A DNA stretch of 64,000 bases. Source: Oscheius onirici. Its lineage: Eukaryota > Nematoda > Chromadorea > Rhabditida > Rhabditidae. The stretch is taken from contig OW051473.1 in assembly GCA_932521025.1 (NCBI GenBank), positions 9,982,001 through 10,046,000 of the forward strand, in the 5' to 3' direction. Made by a program: the position numbers and the translations under genes. A model generated the notes under the pieces. The model ran no database searches, had not been told where the DNA came from, and was given only the letters and a program-made list of their open reading frames with translations. Shown piece by piece: positions 1 through 10,344 of the stretch. Numbering within the stretch: position 1 is the first letter of the stretch; every line of letters starts with the position of its first letter.

Positions 1-962
1 AGCCCAGCATCATCCGGACATCTGGAAATGGATCATGGACAAGGTTGGTCGCTTTAACTACCGTTTTGATTGGCACAACGACGCCGCTGTCCTTGTAGTG
101 GCTGTCACTTTGGTCGCCACAACGACGCCGTTGTCTAACTGTCCTGTGGCGGTAATCAAAAACTGTTCTAGGTTGGTCGCAGCGAGAATCTCGAGATCCT
201 GGACGTTTCCGAAGAAGCCTGTGTTTTTGCCCTCTCGCTGGCCGAAAAACATCCTTCGAACAAGTGCGTTTTTGTCCGTTGGAGATCAAGAAACAGCTTT
301 TTCTTCGCGATCTTTTAGTGTCCGAGATTAACGCGGCTGTTACCACTACTTTTCAGGCTGACCATTGCTGCCCGTGGAGACAAGCCTTCCTTCGACCTGC
401 CTTCCAACACGACATACAAGAAGGTCGACTTTAAGAAGAACTATGATGACATCAAGCCGGTAAGTCGTGAACAAAACTGACCCCTAACAGCTGGACTCAT
501 TAATTTTGTAGTGCAGTCCTTCTTATATTGATATGGCTCACCACTGATCTCCCATGTGAGCGAGTCGATCTTTTTCGCCTGTCCGGGATCTGTTGCTGGA
601 AGATGGATCGGAACCCCGGGAGCTCTGGGTTATTGATCATTCGGCCTGTTTGGCAGATCCGAGAGTCGGAAGTTGATCTGAAAATGAATCAATCAACCTC
701 GGATCACGGAAAAGCCAAACAACATGCAGTTTAAAGAATTCGGGTTAGGGGATGAAGCTTTTAGTGAAATGGTGCCACAACGACTGTCTACCTGTCTTGA
801 CTGGTGCTATAATTAAGAACTACAAATTCAGTTCCCAAGCCCCTTGCAAAATTGTTATTTCAGCTCGGAGTCTTCGACTTTATCATCGTCAACGAGCTCA
901 CCTATGAAGTTCCAGACTTTGTCATCTTTTTCAACAACCTTAAAAATCACCTAAAGCGTTAG
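1..962 (+). CDS. C-terminal part of an unrecognised protein, cut by the window edge
   Basis: Two exons are clear: 357-459 (acceptor tttcag, donor gtaagt) and 864-962 (acceptor atttcag), ending in TAG at 960-962. The junction is in frame. They encode about 67 residues, beginning LTIAARGDKPSFDLP and ending in NNLKNHLKR. A further upstream exon could end near 43, where the frame ending before a gttggt donor fits the phase, but this is weak. The intervening introns carry copies of the 38-bp dispersed repeat (60-150, 770-800). No family recognised; no signal peptide or membrane segment is visible in what is present. Confidence 0.5.
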
Positions 963-1168
963 TTTTTCAACCGTTTCTTGATCAAAACTGGATTCAGCCA
1001 ATGCTCCTCTGGTGCTTCTTTCCCGGCCCAAGAATCCTCCACCTCCCATTCCTGAAGGCTGCCTGATACTGTGGAACAGATTGGCTCCCACGAGAGAGGC
1101 CATAATGCAGGCCGCTCAAACGGTTTGACTGTTTTAGAGGAGAAAAAACCAAAAACGTTTAGGCACAG

Positions 1169-1442
1169 ATGAACTCGACCTGCTTCTCGGCGGCTGTTCC
1201 GGTGTCTGTTGACAAATTCGAGTGGGAGAAGATTCTTTGCTCTGGTAGGTATCGAGTTTAAGACCACTTGTTCTCCCTACGAGATACTCCAACTGACAAA
1301 ACATATATTTTCAGGATCGCTGCCAGCCGTTCGCAACACGCCAAGAATTGGCGAGAAGGAGATTCGCGACTATTGCAACAACAAGAACAAAAAGATTGAG
1401 TTCGAGGAGAAGTTGACCATCGTCCTGCTGAAAAATCCCTAA
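1169..1442 (+). CDS. Small two-exon protein (67 aa), function unknown
   Basis: Exon 1 is 1169-1244 (donor gtaggt), exon 2 is 1315-1442 (acceptor tttcag). The junction splits a Gly codon and keeps the frame to TAA. The product starts MNSTCFSAAVPVSVDKFEWE and has a charged second half (IGEKEIRDYCNNKNKKIEFE). There is an acceptor (tttag) a few bases before the ATG, so an upstream non-coding exon, trans-splicing or an upstream coding exon are all possible. AATAAA follows at about 1503. No family recognised. Confidence 0.45.
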
Positions 1443-3595
1443 AAAGTCACCTCCCTCCTCATATGTATCAATTGCAGGGTATTCTGGCCGACTACATGCT
1501 TTAATAAATTGTCAGCACCCGCCAATTTACTCCGGGCCCCTCTCTGATTACACGGAAATCGCAGGGACCCCGCGGGGAAGAGAACATTTTCCCTCTGTCT
1601 CTTGATGAATGAAAGAGGTCTTTTGACGATAATTGCAAGGGGCCCAAATGAGGCAGGGTCTTACACTTCACGACTTTCATATGTGTACCCTCATAACAAG
1701 GCACTATAGGCACAACGACGGGGCTGTCTCTGTCTTGACTGTAGCAGTGGCCAATAGCCTTCGCGACTTTTAACATACGTGCGCGTACTCTTTCATAACA
1801 AGACTCTACCGCAATGCAATTCTGCCCCCCGTAACCTGTGAATAATTTCTTGCGATTAGACACGCTCTGACGGGTCATAAATTTATGAGAGCACACGCAT
1901 CCTCAAGAGGCCTGAAGAGTTGTCGTCGACGGCTTCTGTAGTTCTTTTCTTAGAAACTGATTACTGCCAGTCCCTAAGCTCCAATTACCCTTTGTTCGAG
2001 TCATTTGTCGCCTCGAGAATGAGAGTCGTGCTTCCAGTACTAATAAGCAGTGCGGCGCTAAGAATCACCCTTTCTGGAAGCCTTTCCCCTCAACTCTTAG
2101 ATCCGGCAACAATAGTAATGTTATTTGTCAAGTTTTAGTAACATCTGATCTGACTGAATCTCTTTTGAAAAACAGTTCCGTCAAGTTTTCTGCCACATTG
2201 TTAGTTTTTACGAACGTGCTTCTCGCCTTAATGCTGTTGCTTGTTACTGTCTGAAACAGGCTGCTCAATCCTCAGCTGACCTCCCAGAAAACAGACCTGT
2301 TTTTTGGAGCACTCGCTAGATTGTCCTCCTATGCATGGTGTTGAAATGATTGAGCACACTCGAAAACGTGGCTGAATGGCTCGTTCGAGATCTTGGAGTG
2401 AGCTTTCTCAGCGACAATTTATTTATAGAAACTGGAAAAAAAACGCCCATAGAAACTGAAAAAAAACGACCCATTCTGTTTCTTTCATGTTATTCAAGCC
2501 ATACAATCCTGGCCAGGCTGTTTTTGTTACATTCTGGGCTCCTCAAATGAGTATGTTTTCTTTTTACTCTTTCGAGAAGATTCTACTTGCGTCTCAAAAA
2601 CTTATAACTTGAGTCTTTGCAGTTTTCTTTCACAGAGCGTTTGAAATAAATAATAAGGCGCGACTGTTGCTAGCTTCTTCAGGGTTACGCGACTCTTTCC
2701 CTCCATCTTTGCAAACTGTTGTCTGTAGCTTCTTCTCTGATTTGCGCCTACAATACCGTTGCAACGAAAAACCTTGCACGTAGGCTTTCGTTGCCTTCGC
2801 CGGTAGGTTGCACCTTCCAAAGACCGTAAGTTCATCGTCCAGCACGAAAACAGTTTATGAGAGAAACGATCGGACACCATTTTTTTGTGGGAGTGAGCAA
2901 TTACAGGTCTTGTTAACCATTGGACATTGACTTGCATCTTTTGAGGGTAAAATTTTAATCAGGGAGAAGTGGCGGAGCTGACTACTGCTGCCTTCAGCAC
3001 ACCAGGGTCTTAATTAATTTATGTGCGCTCCTTGTTACCTCTTACTCTCCCACTTCATCTTAAGCCACTTGTTTTGAATTGTAGCTGCGATAGCGACCTA
3101 AAAGCCGTTTTCTCTCCCGAGACGTGGTGTGGCTGTGATAAGAAACCGGATTAGTTGGGTAAATTTCGGTCTCAAAAATATGGCGAAAAGACGCCGCAGT
3201 CAAGATAGTTACACAGCCGCGTTGTTGTGACCAATTGAGACAGCCACAGACTAGACAGTTAGACAGCGACGTCGTTGAAAGACAGTTGGACAGCAAAAAC
3301 CAATTATTGCGTATGAAGCTAAAGGAAATATTCTGTTGGAGTGAAACATGACCCCTCCCAGTACCCGGATTTGATTGCCCTCAATCTTACCCCCATACTT
3401 TCATGTCAAGCAGCGATTATCCGTTTTATCTCGCCTTTCTTACTTGTCTTCCAGGATGAGTGCACCCTTCCGGCTGGGTAGTCACGGCCAAGCCTGGACC
3501 TCCTCTTCTTTGTTTACGTTATATTTTTAGCTTGTTTTTCTATAATGCACCATTTTCAGGAGCCTGGCTCCACAATCTAGACCGGCTATGCCGGA
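1443..3595. other. Gene-free stretch with dispersed repeat copies
   Basis: No convincing exon series on either strand. It holds the AATAAA of the preceding gene (about 1503), a copy of the 38-bp dispersed repeat in inverted orientation at about 1706-1745, and a degenerate cluster at about 3230-3296. Confidence 0.5.
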
Positions 3596-4185
3596 ATGAG
3601 ACTACTAGTTCTGCTACTGATTATGACCATAGCTCAAGGTTGGAGAATCAGTGATTGACAAAAAGTACAGACGGTTTCAGCCAGTGCCGTCTTCTGCATC
3701 GATGGAACGGATTGTGATACAAATTGTGGCATTTGTGAGGGCGCTGGGTGTCTAAGAATCACTGGGTAAGAGCAGGTCGAGTGGCTGTGTTTTGAATTTT
3801 TCGCTGCATGTCTTCACTCATTACCTAATTCTCATGCTGAATGCGTATCAATGGGTCTCGAGGTATCAGGTCTTATTCTCTTCTTTTGGAACAAACCTTA
3901 ACTGTCAGTACTTCCAGTCAAAAAATTTAATTGCTGCGCACCAACTCAACGTAAAAAGACATAGTAGGATATTTCAGGCAGCACCCGACAAAGGGACCAA
4001 CAGTGGCTCTGACATGTTTGCCCTACGATGCATACATCCATTTGACGCATCCGGAAGGCTGCCGCACCGACCTCACAACCCAAAAGAAGACCTGTCTCTG
4101 TAGTGAGAGTGATTTTTGTAATGGAACTTCTCCTCGATATCAAAACCTGGTGATTTTTGTCTTTGTTCTTCTCTGCCTCTATTAA
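3596..4185 (+). CDS. Ly6/uPAR-like three-finger protein, probably GPI-anchored (111 aa)
   Basis: Three exons, 3596-3638, 3681-3765 and 3978-4185; all phases match and the first intron is 42 bp. Seen: an N-terminal hydrophobic segment (MRLLVLLLIMTIAQA) typical of a signal peptide, about ten cysteines in the mature part, a CLCSESDFCNG stretch near the end resembling the CxC...CN ending of Ly6/ET-module domains, and a C-terminal hydrophobic tail (LVIFVFVLLCLY) that could be replaced by a GPI anchor. The family assignment rests on this architecture. Such proteins sit on the outer cell surface as adhesion or receptor-modulating proteins; the partner is unknown. The 212-bp second intron could hide a small exon, but the frame does not need one. 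Confidence 0.65.
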
Positions 4186-5191
4186 AGAATTGGAATCAGT
4201 CCCCCTTTCAAAGGACAAGAAACACGAAATCGGTCTTTGTTCTAGGCGACGGGAGAATGACAAATTGTTATCATTCTTCCAATTGTTGCAAATCACGCGG
4301 CTGCTGCAGGGATATCGTCACTTTAAGTCGCTTGATAAGAGAACAGTGATTTCGGCCGGAAATGAATATAAAAGGGCATCACTATTGCACATGGCATTGT
4401 CTTCCTCTGTTTTATTTCTGTTTCTCAAAAAACTGTCCGGTTTATAAAATCGCGCGCTCAGTTAGAAGTGGAAACTATCTAGGTATAGCATTCTTTCCCG
4501 AAACAACAGCAGGCAATCAAGTCGAGAATCATTCAACTCTCTGAGAGACCTTTCTCAGTCAAGATAATATATGTCGAATAGCAAAAACACTTTACCGCCA
4601 CTAGACTATACTCTATTAGGGTCAGTAACACCCGTAAATCTCAGTTTGCGAGCTTATCAATGAAGAATCACATCGCGAAAAAGATCGGTATCGAAATTAC
4701 TTGTCTGTAAACATCAATCATATCAACCTCACCTTTGACTCTTTTCACTGAAATTTTTTTTGATTCCTCCTCAGGTCTCAGAGGCTAATGTTTCACTGCT
4801 TTTCTAAGATTCGTATAAAGAGACGTGTTGCACAATGTCAGTTAGTTACTACAGTACAGCATACTTATGGCCCTAAGTATAATATCTTTTTTGACTCAGA
4901 ATGCTATTATTGCCAGCTTATTAAAACAGTCTAGGCATCTGCAGATCGTTACTGCCTCCAGAGTATACTACTGAACACAGAGGCTAAAGGAAAAAAACGG
5001 TTGAAGCAACCTGGGACTCGATTTCTTGACGGTTTCATTGCAACTTCATTGCTTTACCTTTGAGCTATTGGTACGCTTTAAGACCATACTTAGTAAGACC
5101 GTCCGTCAGTGGCAGTCAGCAGATCTTTCTCGAAATTTTGGAATTTGGATCTGGAAAGAACACTTTGTGAATGGAACCCCAAATCAAATCT
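4186..5191. other. Gene-free stretch
   Basis: AT-rich sequence between the Ly6-like gene and the 3' end of the next minus-strand gene. No ORF with splice support seen. Confidence 0.4.
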
Positions 5192-6645
5192 TTATTGCTT
5201 CTTCTTCTCCTCTCTGACAGCATAAGACTGGGTTGTCCTTCTGATATCCACGTATTGAGCATAAGCCTCGGTAGTTCTATGAAAAGGTACATATTTTGGG
5301 GTGTTCCTCCTCGGCACTCCTCCAAGAACAGGACCACGTTGTTTCTGATACATTCTCCTGTGAACTATCCGTTTTCCAGTTTCACTGTCCCTGACAGTGA
5401 AAGCCTCATGGATAATCTCCTTTTGTCTAGGTCGACGGATTTTCAGCATCTTCAGATGCTTTCTCTGCCCTTTAAAGCTTTTTCTCTTCGGTTGCAATGT
5501 GATGTCTGCAAAATCGTATGGAAGCGGCGTTCCAGTTGATGTTGATGTCTGTTCACCCTGGACAGTCGTTTCGTTGAAATAGCTAGCAGTGGAAGTTGTA
5601 TAGCCCGCTCTATTTTCTTCTATAATAAACTGGTCACAGAGTATGTGCGTTTGTGCCCGATGTCTGCTCCTAATTCTCCATTTCCCATCGACGCAGTTCA
5701 TCTAAAGTTCACTTTTTAGGCCCCCAAATCAACGGACCGTAATGCTAACGGTAGAACCTTTTGTCTTGCGAACGTGATCCGGTTTGATGCCGGCAGAGTC
5801 AGGTGACTCTGGAAACGTCATGATGTACAGGCTTCCGCCAAGATCCATCTGAAAAGGGTGGGTATTACTGTAGGTTTCTCGTGTCTTCTGTTGATCACAG
5901 AAGATAAAAAAGAAAACAATTTCATAATGTGCTGGAGCGCAAGTCAAGTATAAGATACACGATTCATACATTCATACATAACATACAAGGTATTAGTCTT
6001 CTGAATAGAGAAAGAGTCGAACGTTCATGTTGCCTATTTTACGCCAAATTTTGTACAGATAACCGTACAAACTGTAAGCTTTCACGCCAGCACTTTGTAC
6101 TACGTTTTGTGAGTTCCTGTACCGATTGATATGGGGACACAGTATATCGGGGTAGATTCTCCGAGATCGACTATAAATGGAAAGGTTGACGTATACATGC
6201 TAAAAAGGACAGGCCCAACGTTCTCGTGTTAGTGGTCTTCAAAATATAGGAGTCTAAAGTGGTCTGCTACAGTTATGGGAACCTTTGTAAAGTATGAGTG
6301 TAGATGCTGATAAACTACAAGAGAGACACGAGAAAACAAAGAGCCGCACGAATATGATCAAATATTCTATCTTGGCAACTTACTAGGTTTCGCCTGACCA
6401 GACAAACAATTACCTTCCTCCCACACTCGACTTCCACAGTGTCTCGACACTGATCAACGAAACTCCTGGTCATCTTCTCACACTTCCAAACATTCGAGTT
6501 GTCCGTCCACACGTTCATTCCGACTACTGGATCATCACAGCCTATCATTTGCTAAGATGAGCCGCAGATAGCACTAACCGGAGCAGGAAAGATCAGCTAG
6601 ACAAGAGAGAGCAAGTGATGAAACTCCAATCAGGAGAGGGATCAT
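5192..6645 (-). CDS. Secreted Cys-containing protein with basic, Thr-rich tail (271 aa), unrecognised
   Basis: Complement of exons 6579-6645, 6414-6541, 5738-5848 and 5192-5701; every junction keeps the frame. The start MIPLLIGVSSLALSCLADLS is a good signal peptide. Two introns are only 37 and 36 bp. The N-terminal half has paired cysteines (SCSGCDD, WKCEKM, DQCRDT, VECGRK) and a CVDGKWR motif like the C-x-G-x-W of sushi/CCP-like modules, but no full module is present. The C-terminal 150 residues lack cysteine, are rich in Lys/Arg and contain Thr/Ser/Tyr stretches. The TAA stop lies inside CAATAAAG, so stop and poly(A) signal overlap. The 565-bp intron could hide another exon. Function unknown; extracellular location is inferred. 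Confidence 0.6.
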
Positions 6646-7203
6646 TCTTCAAAGTGAATGAGTCTTTGGACAGAGATGAAGATCTAGATCCCCAACTGGT
6701 TTTCTGACTCGATGACTAATCGCGGGTCACAAAATTGCTCCCAGTGCTCTCTTTGTTTAGTCCGGGTCTTGCCGAGACGAGCAGCAAGCATCAACACAGT
6801 TCAAGAAATTAGTTGAGGTCTCAGACTCGAAACTGTTCCTGTGCAGAATTGTGGCAAACTTTCTCTCCCCTCCCTCACTCTGACCCGATAACACTTGTTT
6901 GCTTGTCTGCAACGATAAAAGTGTATCTAGCTTTCACATCTGCTGACGAACCGCTCCAAAAGCTAGAGATAGGGCATCATTCGATGGGGGACCTCTTCAA
7001 AAGTCGAGAAATGGAAAGATCAGTACCGCTGATTATTGCGCCCGTGACGAGCGTTGTCTGTGTATTTTGAGTCAGACTTTGTTCTACGATTTGCAGCGGC
7101 ACAAGGTACATTTCATTGGATTTGAGGCACACATGACTTTCTCTCTACTGGTTTGCAGATGTAATCTAGAAGTCGGGAAAGAAACGAAGATGGGAATCAT
7201 ACC
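6646..7203. promoter_or_regulatory. Intergenic region between divergent genes (6645 minus, 7204 plus)
   Basis: About 560 bp separates the start codons of two divergently transcribed secreted-protein genes, so it must contain both promoters. No TATA box stands out. Confidence 0.35.
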
Positions 7204-8189
7204 ATGAAACACATGATTCTGCTAATTGTCGCCTTTTTACTTATTCCTACTGTACTTTTAGAGAGTTGTGGATGGGACTTGGAGGCAAAGGTAACCGGCA
7301 TTTTGACTTCAATGGGTCCTGTGAGTCGAACATTCTCTAAATTGAAAATCACCTACTATGAGGATGATTAAACGTTTTTGCGCTGCTTTTGCTTATTAAG
7401 TTATGGTAGAGCTTCTGAAGACTTGCAAGAAATCTAGTATACACAAGTACAAAACTCTGGCAACTCAGGGCTGATCGAGTAGACAAATTTTGCGCAATTG
7501 CTGACCAAATTCGAGCCACATAAAATTCCGCAAATTGCACAAGTTTTGTTAAGTTTTACGGAAACAGGATTGTCCGGTATCTAGCGTATGTTTCACGGCT
7601 AAAAGGCAAAAACGCTAAAAATTGGCCAGGAACCGAGCAAGCGTTGTTCGGGCAACAGTCTATCGCGTTACTACTGTGCCATGGAAAAAGGCCAAAAAGA
7701 GAACAAAATGTATTTAAGTTACCGCTTTGCCGTCTGCTATACCAGTTGTAATTCAGTGCCAAAACCCGCTTTAAGCCCCTCTTTTGTAAACTGTTCATAT
7801 ATCTCCTTCAGCCGGAACTAGAAGTCTCCGTCCTTAACCGCAAACCGCTAGAGAAGAACATTGTCAAAGTTGAGGTAAGTTATATATTTATTAGACAGTT
7901 TTGTACTCACAAATGACAAATGGACAGACAGACATCAATTTACAAACTTTGTGCCCTGCAGGAATGGGATGTGGGTGATTTGGAGCAACTGGACGACGGT
8001 CGGCTTTTCAAGCTTTTTGGAATACATGACTCGTGATATGTCTCATAGACCGGTGTGGTTAAGAATAAATTATCTCTTCTCTTCCTTTCTACGGCTTTGC
8101 GTAGCAGGCATCCAAATAAGTATGAGCAAATTCTTCGACGATACTCCGGTCAGGGATCTTTTGCGACATTCCGTAGAAGGCTGCCTTAA
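7204..8189 (+). CDS. Small secreted protein (110 aa), unrecognised
   Basis: Exons 7204-7320, 7812-7874, 7962-8032 and 8108-8189; all junctions are in phase with good GT-AG signals. MKHMILLIVAFLLIPTVLLE is a clear signal peptide. The mature part is acidic in the middle (EEWDVGDLEQLDDGRLFKLF) and ends in a basic Arg-rich stretch ([10 protein letters not shown]). There is one Cys just after the signal peptide and no dibasic-Gly amidation site, so a classic neuropeptide is not supported. Its stop codon overlaps the stop of the convergent S1P lyase gene, sharing TTAA at 8186-8189. No family recognised. Confidence 0.55.
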
Positions 8190-10246
8190 ATTTGTTGGTC
8201 TTTAAGCCTTAAAAATTGTTTTACCGTCCCCTCGAGGCATTTATTAGGTGTGGCGACAATCTCTTTAACCACTTTGCGGGAATCTTCCAAAAAGGCCTCA
8301 ATGACTCCTTCCTGAGTGTGCAACGGGGTCAGCATAATGTGTACCCTGAAAACTCAGCTTAAGACCAAAAACACTTTTAAATACCCAGAAGGAAACTGTA
8401 GTCCGGACAGCTGCCAGTCGCGTTCTCCCATCATGTGGTGATACCTGTTGATATCGATGACATCACTTGACCAGGAAATGATACAGACATCGTCTTCTCC
8501 CTGAAGACGCAGCTCGGGAATCTGCTTCAATCTGGAAAAGAGCCTTAGTTTTATCTTTGTGGTTCCATACCCATGGCGTAGTTTCTTGCAGACCTGCTGA
8601 ACAGCCACAGCATGCTCCGTGTACTTTTCCGTTCCATGATAATGCAGAGCGGCCCAGCAGAGAGCAATGTTTGAGCCACTGCGGCTCCCTTCCAGAGTGG
8701 AGGAAGCATAGATGCCTCCCTGCCAGTCAGCATCGCAAAAGTACTGATTGTGGAGGTATTCGCGGTTCTTGTACAACACTACTGATGAGCCCTTCGGGGC
8801 CAGTCCATACTATAACGGGGTCGTAAAGATAGCGCTCGAACAATGGAAATTACCTTGTGAGTATCGGCGGACATTGAGCTCACCCCGGGCACACGGAAAT
8901 CAAAATTGTAGGGTTCGGGGAGGAAGGGAAGGAGAAAGCCACCCAGACAGGCATCCACATGAACAGGAACGTCGTATTTCAGTCCAAGCTGACCGATGGC
9001 TTCAATGTCGTCGACTGTTCCGAAGGGAAAGTTGGGAGCCGAGCCGACAAGCTAAAGATACAGTATACCTTAAAATTATCCTAGTTTTCTACCATGCAAG
9101 TGTTGCTATTGATAGCGCGCTTCATTTTCTTCAGGTTCACTTTGTAAGTCTTCTTGTCAACAGGAATCTTGTGAACGATGATGCGAAAAACTTCGGCAGC
9201 CTTGGTGAAGGCGGCATGAGCAGATGAGGGGATGATCATTTCTGGGAAGAGGATTCCCTTTTTCATGGCACGGTTCCGATGGGCCAGACAGGCCATGAGG
9301 ATGGACATGGTTCCTCCAGTAGTCATCTGAAGGATCAAACTTTGAAAGTTACTTAAAGGGCAGAAAGATAACATTTTCTAACTCAAACATATTTTTTTTC
9401 ACTCATACGTCGCTCCAAGTCTTATTTTTAGCGCTGATCACTAAAAATGATGTTCTGAGAGAAAATGTCACCGTAAATAGAAAAAGAAAGTTTACAACCA
9501 AATTCCAAGCCGCACAGCCGCTTTAAGCTAGAACCCACCGATCCACAGGTTTCCATATCGCCTCCTAGAAGAGTAGCACACATTCTGATGACCTCTGCCT
9601 CCATCTTTCTGATGCCCGGAAAAAGTTTAGGCCACAGCGGATTGGCCCAGGCATAATTGATCAAAACCTCGCTGTACATTTTCATCTCCTCATCGTCGTT
9701 TTCCATACTGAAAGCCGCTCCCGAAACTCGTCCATCCTTGTATTTTGGTCCCTCTGAAGAAATTTTAACAGTTTTAAGTTTGGCTTACGCATGGCTTCGT
9801 AAGCAGCCGCCAACTTCATGACCTCTTCAGCCGTACGACCCTTGTCCGGAAGGGCCATGTGCCAGAGATTCGTGTCGTCTGTAGCGTTAAGCATTTGAAC
9901 TTGGTTAATGAACACCTTGTCCTTTTCGCTCTAAATTATTGGATATACTGTAAGTTTTGTAAACCTTTACCTGGATATAGTTCCTTACTGGAGGAAAAGC
10001 TTTAACAATGCTGAAGAAGGTAGCCTTAACTCTCTTGTAAATGCCTTAAAACTTGTCATTTAACCACAAACAAAAATTGGTACCTTGATCATCACTGTGC
10101 ATGTGCCAGAGCTTTGTGAGAAGCCATGTTGAGCTAGCAGCCACTAGGGCAATTGTAACTGGATCATAGTCTTCTAGGCGCTCATGGAGGAGGGCATGCA
10201 CATCATCGACAATGTCCTTGACAAAATGTAAGCGACTTAGGGACAT
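8186..10246 (-). CDS. Sphingosine-1-phosphate lyase (523 aa)
   Basis: PLP-dependent ER-membrane enzyme that splits sphingosine 1-phosphate into a fatty aldehyde and phosphoethanolamine, the exit step of sphingolipid breakdown. Complement of nine exons: 10084-10246, 9971-10044, 9789-9930, 9539-9753, 9093-9326, 8854-9051, 8571-8809, 8385-8531 and 8186-8345, with every phase matching. Seen: an N-terminal hydrophobic anchor ([14 protein letters not shown]), a [16 protein letters not shown] segment, the [10 protein letters not shown] strand, and the PLP-lysine motif [15 protein letters not shown] with the lysine (about residue 342) as the last codon of exon 6. Length is slightly below the usual 540-570. 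A TATA box lies about 95 bp upstream and an acceptor (tttacag) directly abuts the ATG. The Y after HK is split from K by an intron. Confidence 0.93.
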
Positions 10247-10336
10247 CTGTAAAGTTACAGTTAAGGAAAGAAAGAACAAGGGGACAGGGGGCGGGTGCGC
10301 CTAAGCATAGAGCGAAAATGGGCTGTCAGTTGGCGG

Positions 10337-10344
10337 CTTTTATA
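10337..10344 (-). promoter_or_regulatory. TATA box of the S1P lyase gene
   Basis: TATAAAAG on the minus strand, about 90 bp upstream of the ATG at 10246. With transcription starting about 30 bp downstream, the leader would be about 60 bp and would end at the tttacag acceptor adjoining the ATG, as expected of a short outron or a very short 5' intron. Confidence 0.5.

Noticed and set aside
6772-6806. Possible alternative first exon starting MLAARLGKT on the minus strand
   Set aside because: The ATG at 6645 with a signal peptide and a 37-bp in-phase intron explains the start better.
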